Below the pieces are notes generated by a model. That model saw only the letters and a list, made by a program, of their open reading frames with translations, was not told the origin of the DNA and made no database searches. The translations under genes were made by a program, and so were the position numbers. DNA of 64,000 nucleotides from Burkholderia gladioli. GTDB taxonomy: Bacteria; Pseudomonadota; Gammaproteobacteria; Burkholderiales; Burkholderiaceae. Shown in pieces: positions 1-7,255 of the stretch (position 1 is the stretch's first letter; the number at the start of each line of letters is the position of its first letter). The DNA lies in contig NZ_CP009322.1 of assembly GCF_000959725.1 (NCBI RefSeq), positions 1,674,001 through 1,738,000 on the forward strand, written 5' to 3'.

Positions 1-1
1 G

Positions 2-598
2 TTCGCCGGCATGCCGGAGCGGCGCCTGGTCGTGATCGGCGACGGCCCGGACATGGACAAGGTGCGCGCCCGGGCCGGCCCCAATGTGACGATCCTCGGG
101 CACCAGCCGTTCGCCGTGCTGAAGGATCATCTGCAACGCGCGCGCGCCTTCGTGTTCGCCGCCGAGGAGGATTTCGGCATCTCGGTGGTGGAGGCGCAGG
201 CCTGCGGCACGCCGGTGATCGCGTTCGGCAAGGGCGGCGCGTGCGAGACGGTGATCGACGAAACGCAGCCCCACCCCACCGGCCTGTTCTTCGCGACGCA
301 GACGGTGGAGGCGATCCAGGAGGCGGTGGCGCGCTTCGAGGCCAACCTCGGCCGCTTCTCGCCGGTGAGCTGCCGTCTCAATGCCGAGCGCTTTTCGAAG
401 GCGGAATTTCGTCGTGGCCTGCTCACGGCGATCGTCGACGCCACCGAGGGCCGCGAGCAGGTCGGCGCCATCCGTGCGATTCGCACGGCGCTCACCCAGC
501 TGCAGCGCGCCGATCAGGAAGCCGATCGCGAAGCCGATCGCGAAGCCGATCTTCAGGCCGATGCGCAGGCGGCGCCCGCCGCGCTGAAGATCGGATGA
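2..598 (+). CDS. GT4-family glycosyltransferase, C-terminal part (cut by window edge)
   Basis: This is the nucleotide-sugar-binding half of a GT-B fold group 1 glycosyltransferase. The frame is open to the first base, so the gene begins upstream. The residues GDGPDM, the segment VTILGHQPF and the EX7E signature in EDFGISVVE followed by ACGTPVIAF are typical of GT4 enzymes. The C-terminus carries a charged tetrapeptide repeat of the form AD-x-x encoded by a 12-bp tandem repeat. It sits at the head of an exopolysaccharide gene cluster and should add a sugar to a lipid-linked intermediate at the cytoplasmic face of the inner membrane. The donor sugar cannot be told from this fragment. Confidence 0.85.
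   Translation, partial: FAGMPERRLVVIGDGPDMDKVRARAGPNVTILGHQPFAVLKDHLQRARAFVFAAEEDFGISVVEAQACGTPVIAFGKGGACETVIDETQPHPTGLFFATQTVEAIQEAVARFEANLGRFSPVSCRLNAERFSKAEFRRGLLTAIVDATEGREQVGAIRAIRTALTQLQRADQEADREADREADLQADAQAAPAALKIG
512..571 (+). repeat. 12-bp tandem repeat inside the glycosyltransferase 3' end
   Basis: Five in-frame units of the form GATCxxxAxGCC run head to tail, two of them identical (GATCGCGAAGCC). They encode the acidic/basic tetrapeptide series ADQE, ADRE, ADRE, ADLQ, ADAQ. The unit length is a multiple of three, so gain or loss of units would keep the frame. Confidence 0.8.
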
Positions 599-754
599 TT
601 CGACGCTGCGTGTGCTGTCGCACCGATCGGCCGAGCCGGCCGGTTCAATAGTAGAGCAAATCGTGTGACGAACGCGAAGGCATCCGAGCCGTGGCCGTCA
701 CGCGATGTTCCGCCGGGCCCGATGATGTATTTCCCCTTTACCAAGGAGTTCGCG

Positions 755-1726
755 ATGTCCAACCTCGCCGGTCTGTCCGAAGCGCCGGATCAGCAACACC
801 AGGCTTTGCAACACGACGACACCCCCTTTCTCACCGAGCTGCTCGATGCCGGGCTGCTGATCTCCACCGGAGTGGACGGCCTGTATGGCCGCAGCGCAGC
901 CTTCGAGGACGTGGTCGAGCGCGTCAACCAGCTGATCGGCCGATGGGGCCAGGGCAAGGACGTGGAGGTGATCCGCTTTCCGCCGGCCATGAACCGCCAG
1001 ATCCTGGAGGAAGCCGGCTACTGGAAGCACTTTCCCGATCAGATCGGCAGCGTGTTCTGCTTCAGCGGCGACGAGCTGGGCCACCATCGCCTGCTCAAGT
1101 GCCTCGACAAACAAGAGGACTGGACCGAGGATCTGAAGCCCACCCGGCTGGCCGTCACGCCGGTGGCCTGCTATCCGCTGTATCCGGTGATGGCCGCACG
1201 CGGCCCGCTGCCGGCCGGCGGCCGGGTGGTGGACATCTTCTCGTATTGCTGCCGGCACGAGCCGTCGAAAGACCCGGAGCGCATGCTGATGTTCCGCCAG
1301 CGCGAATTCGTGTGCCTGGGCACGCCCGAGCAGGTGCAGGCCTTCCGCGAGGATCTGATGGCCTATGCCCAGGAAGCGATGGCCGCGCTCGGCCTGCCGG
1401 TGTCGATCGACCTGGCCAACGATCCGTTCTTCGGCCGCATCGGCAAGGTGATGGCCGACAGCCAGCGCCGGAACGCGCTCAAGTACGAGCTGCTGGTGGC
1501 CGGCATCAACCCGGGCAAGCTCACCGCCTGCGGCAGCTTCAATTACCACACCGACCGCTTCAGCGAGCTGTGGAAGATCCACACCGCGAGCGGCGAGATC
1601 GCCCACACCGGCTGCTGCGGCTTCGGGCTGGAGCGCCTGTCGCTGGGCCTGTTCCGCCATCACGGCTTCGACACCGCGGCATGGCCGCCCTCGGTGCGCG
1701 CCGTGTTGTGGGGCGAGGCCGCCTGA
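755..1726 (+). CDS. Amino acid:[carrier protein] ligase (class II seryl-tRNA synthetase homologue)
   Basis: The protein (323 aa) is the catalytic core of a class II aminoacyl-tRNA synthetase without a tRNA-binding arm. Motif 2 is seen as MFRQREFVCLG and motif 3 as GFGLERLSLG. A Cys in PVACYPLYP, the Glu of QREF and the Cys pair in HTGCCGFG match the Cys/Glu/Cys zinc site known in this family. Family members activate glycine or alanine with ATP and load it on the phosphopantetheine arm of a dedicated carrier protein, not on tRNA. The carrier is the next gene. The start at 755 is chosen for its AAGGAG box at 743-748; an in-frame GTG at 665 has none. The role in polysaccharide aminoacylation is inferred from context. 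Confidence 0.85.
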   Translation: MSNLAGLSEAPDQQHQALQHDDTPFLTELLDAGLLISTGVDGLYGRSAAFEDVVERVNQLIGRWGQGKDVEVIRFPPAMNRQILEEAGYWKHFPDQIGSVFCFSGDELGHHRLLKCLDKQEDWTEDLKPTRLAVTPVACYPLYPVMAARGPLPAGGRVVDIFSYCCRHEPSKDPERMLMFRQREFVCLGTPEQVQAFREDLMAYAQEAMAALGLPVSIDLANDPFFGRIGKVMADSQRRNALKYELLVAGINPGKLTACGSFNYHTDRFSELWKIHTASGEIAHTGCCGFGLERLSLGLFRHHGFDTAAWPPSVRAVLWGEAA

Positions 1727-1803
1727 GCCGGAGACCGATTTCCAAGCTGTCCGGGCACCGCCCGAAAAACCACCGCCGCCTTGCCACACCACGGAGACTT
1801 GCC

Positions 1804-2130
1804 ATGAAGAACACATTGCGCACCTTGATTGCCGACCTCAAATGCCTCGACGTACCGATCGAGATGCTGACCGACCGCACCGACCTTTACGCGGTGGGCC
1901 TGACCTCGCTGAGTTCGGTGCAGATCCTGCTCGAAATGGAGCGTGAATTCGACATCAGCGTGCCGGATTCGATGCTCACCTACGAGCTGTTCGCCAGCAT
2001 CGACTCGCTGGCCGCGGCGGTGGCCGAGCTGCAGCGGGCCAAGGGGGCGCCGCCCGCGCACGAGGCCGGCGAGACCGACCGCGCCCGAGTGGAAGCGGTG
2101 GCCGTGGCCGCTCCCGCCACCGGCCGCTGA
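1804..2130 (+). CDS. Acyl carrier protein-like partner of the amino acid:CP ligase
   Basis: This 108-aa protein has the four-helix carrier protein pattern. The predicted phosphopantetheine serine is Ser35 in GLTSLSSVQ, followed by a helix II segment ILLEMEREF. The usual Asp before the serine (DSL) is replaced by Thr (TSL). The start has a GGAGA box at 1793-1797. It lies directly after the ligase and two bases before the acyltransferase, so the three are probably co-transcribed. The likely role is to hold an activated amino acid, or an acyl group, for transfer to the exopolysaccharide precursor; the substrate is inferred. The last 30 residues are a disordered Ala/Glu/Arg tail. Confidence 0.85.
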   Translation: MKNTLRTLIADLKCLDVPIEMLTDRTDLYAVGLTSLSSVQILLEMEREFDISVPDSMLTYELFASIDSLAAAVAELQRAKGAPPAHEAGETDRARVEAVAVAAPATGR

Positions 2131-2132
2131 GC

Positions 2133-3206
2133 ATGGAGGCGCCCGCCGCCGCCCACGCCCGTGCGCTCGACAATTTCGATGCGATCCGCCTGATCGCCGC
2201 GCTCGTCGTGCTGTACGGGCATGCGTATCCACTGACGGGCAGCGAACTGCCGCCGATGTTCGGCAACGAGGTGGCCACCCTGGCCGTGAAGGTGTTCTTC
2301 GCGATCAGCGGCTACCTCGTGATCGAAAGCTGGCGGCGCGACCCGTCGCCTAGCCGCTATCTGCAGCGGCGCATGCTGCGCATCTTCCCCGGCCTCGCGG
2401 TGGCCGTGCTGTTGAGCACCTTCGTGCTCGGCCCGCTGGTCAGCACGCTGCCGCTCGGCGATTACCTGCGTTCGCCGCTGCTGCCGCGCTATCTGCAGAA
2501 CATCGTGCTGCGCTCCGCCTCGCTGCTGCCCGGCGTGTTCCACACGCTGCCCTATCCTGACGCGGTGAACGGCTCGCTGTGGACCCTGCCGATCGAATTC
2601 GGCATGTATCTGGTCACGCCGCTGCTGGTGCTGCGCGGCGCCGGCCAGAAGCTGCGCATCCTGGCCGGCTGCCTGGCCCTGTGCGCGGCGAGCCTCGTGC
2701 TGCTGCGCATCGAGCGGCTCGAACTGGCCGGGCACGGCCGCGCCCTGCTCGACGCGCTCAACGTGGCGCCCTATTTCCTGATCGGCGCGGCCTGGCGCAT
2801 CGCCGCGCCGGCGCGCCTGTTCAACGTGCAGGCCGCGCTGCTCGCCCTGCCCCTGCCGATGCTGGTGCCCGGCAACGGCGCCGCCTACGAGCTGAGCCTC
2901 TATCTGGTGCTGCCCTACGCGATCCTCTCGCTGGCGCAGGCCAAGCCGGCTTGCCTCGGCTGGGCCGGGCGCTTCGGCGATTTCTCGTACGGCGTCTATA
3001 TCTACGCGTTTCCGGTGCAGCAGACCGTGGCGTTGTGCTTCCACACAGATCGCCATCCGCTGCTGAACGCCGCGCTCTCGATTCCGCCCACTGTGCTGCT
3101 GGCGGCGCTGTCCTGGCATGGCGTGGAAAAACGCTTTCTGCATCTCAAGCCGCGCGGATCGTCCACGCGGCGGGAGGCGTCCCGCGCGAAGCCGATCGCC
3201 GGTTGA
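2133..3206 (+). CDS. Acyltransferase 3 family integral membrane protein (OafA/WecH type)
   Basis: The 357-aa protein has about ten hydrophobic segments and begins with the family signature NFDAIRLIAALVVLYGHAY, which contains the conserved R and H of the AT3 fold. FFAISGYLVIESW and RRMLRIFP are further family motifs. These proteins move acyl groups from a cytoplasmic donor across the inner membrane onto glycans. The start lies two bases after the carrier protein stop, which suggests translational coupling and makes the carrier protein a plausible donor. The polysaccharide target is inferred from the surrounding glycosyltransferases and polymerase. Confidence 0.85.
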   Translation: MEAPAAAHARALDNFDAIRLIAALVVLYGHAYPLTGSELPPMFGNEVATLAVKVFFAISGYLVIESWRRDPSPSRYLQRRMLRIFPGLAVAVLLSTFVLGPLVSTLPLGDYLRSPLLPRYLQNIVLRSASLLPGVFHTLPYPDAVNGSLWTLPIEFGMYLVTPLLVLRGAGQKLRILAGCLALCAASLVLLRIERLELAGHGRALLDALNVAPYFLIGAAWRIAAPARLFNVQAALLALPLPMLVPGNGAAYELSLYLVLPYAILSLAQAKPACLGWAGRFGDFSYGVYIYAFPVQQTVALCFHTDRHPLLNAALSIPPTVLLAALSWHGVEKRFLHLKPRGSSTRREASRAKPIAG

Positions 3207-3241
3207 GTGGCGCGGCCGTCGCCCACCTCGAGGAGTGGCCC

Positions 3242-3394
3242 ATGAAACGCCTGATCGATCCGTAGCGCCTGTTCTACGGCATGAACATCCACCCGCAATA
3301 CAGCGGCGCGCCCTGGTTCAAGACGCCGGCCGAGGTGATCGAGGAACTGGACGAGATCGGCTGCACGGCTTGTGCCCGGCTTGTGCCCGGCTAG
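3242..3394 (+). pseudogene. Relic of a glycoside-hydrolase-like N-terminus with an in-frame stop
   Basis: A GAGGAG box and ATG open a frame that reads seven codons, meets TAG at 3263-3265, then continues open with residues RLFYGMNIHPQYSG, APWFKTPAEVIEELDEIGCT. This resembles the first strand and helix of a TIM-barrel glycoside hydrolase of the PslG/GH39 type. The similarity stops at a tandem 11-bp duplication (3366-3387) that abuts the end of the opposite-strand glycosyltransferase. A functional PslG-like gene lies at 7252-8928. The family assignment rests on a short stretch and is tentative. Confidence 0.5.
3366..3387 (+). repeat. Tandem 11-bp duplication at the pseudogene break
   Basis: Two exact copies of CGGCTTGTGCC lie end to end at the point where the hydrolase relic loses coding similarity. 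This could be a scar of the deletion or inversion that removed the rest of that gene. Confidence 0.7.
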
Positions 3395-4608
3395 AACGGC
3401 CGACCCGGGCGCTCCAGCTCATCGAGCACCTCGCGCAGCCGCCGCGCCGACACCTCCCAGCGAAACCGCCGGGCCCGCGCCCGTCCGCTCGCGCGCAATG
3501 CGTCCCGCAGCGCCGGGTCGGTCATCATGACGGTGAGTTTTTCGGCGATGTCGTCCACCGAGCGCGCCTCGCAATACATGGCCGCGTCGCCGCACACCTC
3601 GGGCAAGGCCGCCTCGCGCGACGCGATCACCGGGCAGCCGCACAGCATCGCCTCCAGCGGCGGCAGGCCGAAGCCCTCGTAGAGCGACGGAAACAGGAAG
3701 CAGGCCGCGTGCTCGTAGAGCGCCTTCAGTTCGCCGTCGGACACGAAGCCGGCCGGCACCACATGCGGCGAGAGGGTGTGGCTCGCCTCGTAGCGCGATT
3801 TCGCCTTCGCGTTGAACACCCGCAGGTCGCAGCCGCCCACCACCACGAACTGCCAGTCGTGGCCGCCGTCGAGCTGCTCGATCGCCGCCATCACGCGTGC
3901 CAGGTTCTTGCCCACCGACAGGCTGCCGACGATCAGCACATAGTTGTCGTGGCGCAGGTTCAGCCGCGACAGCACCCGCATGTCCGACTCGACGCGGCCG
4001 AAATGGTCGACGCCGTTCGGCACCACCGAGATCCGCGATGCCGCGATGCCCAGGCGCGCCACGATGCGCTGCTTCGAGAATTCGGAGACGGTCACGATAT
4101 GGCGGGCCGTGCGCGTCAGCACGGCATAGGCGAGCCGATACCAGAGTCGGTATTTCCACGAATAATTGTCGGGCAGGTCGTAGACGGCCACGTCGTGCAC
4201 CATCAGCACCTGCCGGCGCGCGAACAGCGGGCCGATATTGCACAGGCTCAGCAGGGTGCGCCCGTCGAGCGCGAACGGCAGGCCCAGTTGCTCCCACACG
4301 GCGCCCTTCAAGCGCCGCGCGCGCGGCGTGGCACCCGGAAACGGCGGCGCCTCGCGCGCATTGGCCGGCAGCAGCAGGGCCGGCCCGGCGCCGGCTGGAT
4401 AGAGCCGCGCGAACGCGAGCGCAAGTTCGTAGCCCACCCTTTGCACGCCGGTCATGCGCTGCGACGCGAATTTCCCGTTGATCGCGAAATCGGCGCCCGC
4501 GCCGCGGCCCGGCCTCGCCGCGGCATCGCCGCCGCCGGGCCCGGGCGAGGCCGGGGGGCCGTTCGGGGGCGCGGCGCGCACATGGGTTTCCTTGATCGTC
4601 TGGCTCAT
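3391..4608 (-). CDS. GT4-family glycosyltransferase
   Basis: The 405-aa product is a group 1 glycosyltransferase. The N-terminal acceptor domain starts at about residue 45 with FASQRMTGVQRVGYELA. The C-terminal donor domain has VVPNGVDHF, LIVGSLSVGKN and the EX7E motif EGFGLPPLE followed by GCPVIAS. The first 40 residues are a Pro/Gly-rich linker. The start at 4608 has a GGAGA box about 10 bases upstream; longer upstream frames lack one. It is the only gene on the minus strand among the plus-strand polysaccharide genes and is divergent from the acyltransferase at 4842, consistent with local inversion. It should add a sugar to the repeat unit at the cytoplasmic membrane face. Confidence 0.85.
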   Translation of the reverse strand: MSQTIKETHVRAAPPNGPPASPGPGGGDAAARPGRGAGADFAINGKFASQRMTGVQRVGYELALAFARLYPAGAGPALLLPANAREAPPFPGATPRARRLKGAVWEQLGLPFALDGRTLLSLCNIGPLFARRQVLMVHDVAVYDLPDNYSWKYRLWYRLAYAVLTRTARHIVTVSEFSKQRIVARLGIAASRISVVPNGVDHFGRVESDMRVLSRLNLRHDNYVLIVGSLSVGKNLARVMAAIEQLDGGHDWQFVVVGGCDLRVFNAKAKSRYEASHTLSPHVVPAGFVSDGELKALYEHAACFLFPSLYEGFGLPPLEAMLCGCPVIASREAALPEVCGDAAMYCEARSVDDIAEKLTVMMTDPALRDALRASGRARARRFRWEVSARRLREVLDELERPGRPF

Positions 4609-4841
4609 CGGGCGGGGCTCTCCGTGCGGGTTCGCGGCGACGCGTGTCAGCCCGCAGGGTCTCGCGCCGCGCGCCGCGCGCACCGTGCGATCGCGCACAC
4701 AGGCGCCGGCCGCCGGCAAGGTGCGATGCCGAACCGAACGATTGCCGCGATGCCGCGAGCATGGGCGGGCTGCATCGAGACGCCGGCCGTGCCGCAAGGC
4801 CGTGCGGCACCCGTCCTCGCCTCGCTTCGAACCGGAACCTC

Positions 4842-5996
4842 ATGGCCAGCACCGCCGCTTCCCATCGTCTCGATCATGTCGACGCCATGCGCGCGGTGGC
4901 CGTGCTGCTCGTGATGTGGACGCATTACGCCGAGCTGTATGCGCATCTCGCCGGCTCGCAGTTCGCGCTCGACGCCGTGCAGCGCCGCTTCGATTTCGGC
5001 CGGATCGGCGTGGTGATCTTCTTCTGCATCAGCGGCATGCTGATTCCGACCAGCTTGCGCGCGGGAACGCCGGGAGCTGCGCGCCGCTTCGTGATCCGGC
5101 GCGTGTTCCGGCTCTATCCGGCCTTCTGGCTGTCGCTGCCGATCGGCTATTTCGCCTATTGGGCGCTGTTCGGCAGGCAGATGCCGATGGCCGGCCTGGC
5201 GGCCAACCTCACGATGATCCCCACCGCGTTCGGCCGCGAGCCGGTGATGGCCCATTACTGGACGCTCGAAACAGAGCTGTATTTCTACGCGCTGTGCCTC
5301 GCGCTGCACACGTTGGGCGGCCTGCACCGGATGCGCGCGCTGTGCCTGGCCTGCCTCGGCCTGTGCGCGGCCTTCGTGGCGGTATCGGCCCTGAAGCTGC
5401 TGCCGGCCGACGCGCTCGGCCAATACAAGGGCCTGCCCTATCACCTGGCGATCATGTTCTGGGGCGCGTGCTTTCGCAAGGCATATGACGATCCGTATGC
5501 GCGCGTGAGCCTCGGCCGCGTGTCGATCTCGAACCGCACGGCGGTGCTGGCCGTGAGCGCGGTGGTGGCCGGCCTCGCCGTGCTGATGGCCGGCGTGGAT
5601 CTGCTCCATCGCGACTACGCGCATGTGTCGACCTCGCTCGGCTATCTGTTCGGCCTGGCCGCCTTCGCGCTGCTCGCCACGGTGCTGCGCATCCATGCGC
5701 GCGGCTTCGCGCGGCTCGGCGAGATCAGCTATTCGGTGTATCTGCTGCACGGCGTGCCGCTCTATTTTATTTACTGGTTCTGCCGGATGCACGACCTCAC
5801 CGGCGGCCCGCTCGGCCTGTACATGGCGCTGACCGTGCCGCCGGCGCTCGCGCTCGCCTGGGCCAGCTATCGGCTGGTGGAGACGGCCGGCATTCGCGCC
5901 GGCCATGCGCTGAGCCGCGCCGATGCGCGCGCGCGGCCGGGCGTGGCGGCCCGTGCGCCGGGCCCGGGCCTCGATGCCGCGCGCGACGACGCATGA
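4842..5996 (+). CDS. Acyltransferase 3 family integral membrane protein
   Basis: A second AT3-family protein (384 aa), with the signature HRLDHVDAMRAVAVLLVMWTH at its N-terminus, FFCISGMLIP, and RRVFRLYPAFWLS. About ten membrane spans follow. It would acylate the sugar repeat unit, for example by O-acetylation or succinylation. Its stop overlaps the start of the polymerase gene by 4 bases (ATGA), which implies translational coupling. The start at ATG 4842 places the AT3 motif eight residues from the N-terminus, as in other members. Confidence 0.85.
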   Translation: MASTAASHRLDHVDAMRAVAVLLVMWTHYAELYAHLAGSQFALDAVQRRFDFGRIGVVIFFCISGMLIPTSLRAGTPGAARRFVIRRVFRLYPAFWLSLPIGYFAYWALFGRQMPMAGLAANLTMIPTAFGREPVMAHYWTLETELYFYALCLALHTLGGLHRMRALCLACLGLCAAFVAVSALKLLPADALGQYKGLPYHLAIMFWGACFRKAYDDPYARVSLGRVSISNRTAVLAVSAVVAGLAVLMAGVDLLHRDYAHVSTSLGYLFGLAAFALLATVLRIHARGFARLGEISYSVYLLHGVPLYFIYWFCRMHDLTGGPLGLYMALTVPPALALAWASYRLVETAGIRAGHALSRADARARPGVAARAPGPGLDAARDDA

Positions 5997-7255
5997 GCGC
6001 GCCCGCTCCCCCCTCACCCCGTTTCGCCCCGCCGGAGATGCCGATGTACGCCAGAGCGATTTCGATGCTGTTCTATCTGTTCTTCACCTGCGTGATCTTC
6101 AACCCGCAGGTGTCGGGCATCACCATCTACCTCTATACGCTGCTGCCGTTCCTCGATCCGGACTTCGGCGCGTTTTTGCTCACCACCTCGCGGCGCTGGG
6201 CGGTGCCGATGGGCATCGCCGTTCTCGTGTGCCTGCTCAGCCATCCGATGGTGGCGGCCAAGGTCGTGTCGGTGGCCGTCTGCGTCGGCTATCTGATGTA
6301 TACGATCGCCAAACGGATCGATTACCTGCATCCGTGGATGGCCGTCAACGTGCTGTTCGGCACCGCCCAGTTCGTGCTGTATTACGCCGATTACGGCCTG
6401 TCGGTGCAGCTCGGGCCCGACGCGGTGTCGAAGATGCTGTGGGGCGACGCCGCCACCCAGACCAATACCAATTACTACGAGATCCTCTATTTCGCGCGCG
6501 TCAGCGGCTTCTCGCGCGAGGCCGGCTTCTTTGCCACGCTGCTGTCGGCCTCGTTCGTGCTCTATCTGTTCCAGGGACGGCGCAACCGCTGGATGCTTGG
6601 GCTCTACTGCATCGGTCTGTTCATCAGCCTGTCGAAGGCCTCGTTCGTGCTGCTGATCTTCGCCGCCATGTACGGCATGCGGCGGCAGTTGCGGGCGATC
6701 CACCCGCTCGTCTCGCTGCTCGGCTTCTTCGTGGTGACAATGGCGATCGCGGTGTATATGGCCCAGCACGATTTCTTCGGCTCCGAAACCTTCGCGCACC
6801 GCTTCGCCGGCTATCCGTTCCTGCTCGATGCGCAGTTCGCCGACCTGGTTCGCGGCGTCACCGCCCGCCAGTTGAACGACGAATACGGCTATCTGCCCTA
6901 TGTGGCCATCAATCGCCAGCTGTATTTCATCAGCGACGTGACCTTCACCAGCATTCCGGGCCTGCTGGCCGACCTCGGGCTGCTCGGCGCGCTGGTGGTG
7001 CTCGCCGTGTTAGCGTTCACGGCCAGCGACGGCTTCGTGCTGCTGCTGTGCCTGCTGATCACCGCCACCGTGGGCATGACCACCGTCACCTCGTTCGTGC
7101 CGATCGCCTATCTGGTGGCCTACTGGCCCGGCTTCGTCTCCTATCTCGCCGACCAGCGCCGGCGCGCCGAGCGCCTGGCGCTCCAGCCCCGCATGGTGAC
7201 GCGGCCCAGGCCCGCACCGGGGCCCGTGACCGCCGCCGAGCACTGGCTGCGATGA
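5993..7255 (+). CDS. Wzy-like polysaccharide polymerase / O-antigen ligase-type membrane protein
   Basis: The 420-aa protein is strongly hydrophobic with about ten to twelve predicted spans and a large loop near residues 245-310 (FFGSETFAHRFAGYP, NDEYGYLPYVAINRQ). This layout matches Wzy/ligase proteins, which have little conserved sequence. It probably polymerises undecaprenyl-linked repeat units in the periplasm. It overlaps the acyltransferase before it and the hydrolase after it by 4 bases each, so the three are translated as a block. An internal ATG at 6041-6043 would remove a Pro-rich leader and may be the real start. The assignment is from topology and context. Confidence 0.7.
   Translation: MSAPAPPSPRFAPPEMPMYARAISMLFYLFFTCVIFNPQVSGITIYLYTLLPFLDPDFGAFLLTTSRRWAVPMGIAVLVCLLSHPMVAAKVVSVAVCVGYLMYTIAKRIDYLHPWMAVNVLFGTAQFVLYYADYGLSVQLGPDAVSKMLWGDAATQTNTNYYEILYFARVSGFSREAGFFATLLSASFVLYLFQGRRNRWMLGLYCIGLFISLSKASFVLLIFAAMYGMRRQLRAIHPLVSLLGFFVVTMAIAVYMAQHDFFGSETFAHRFAGYPFLLDAQFADLVRGVTARQLNDEYGYLPYVAINRQLYFISDVTFTSIPGLLADLGLLGALVVLAVLAFTASDGFVLLLCLLITATVGMTTVTSFVPIAYLVAYWPGFVSYLADQRRRAERLALQPRMVTRPRPAPGPVTAAEHWLR

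Noticed and set aside
665-754. GTG 665 as start of the amino acid:CP ligase
   Set aside because: No ribosome site precedes it, while the in-frame ATG at 755 has an AAGGAG box at good spacing and the extra residues are not family-like.
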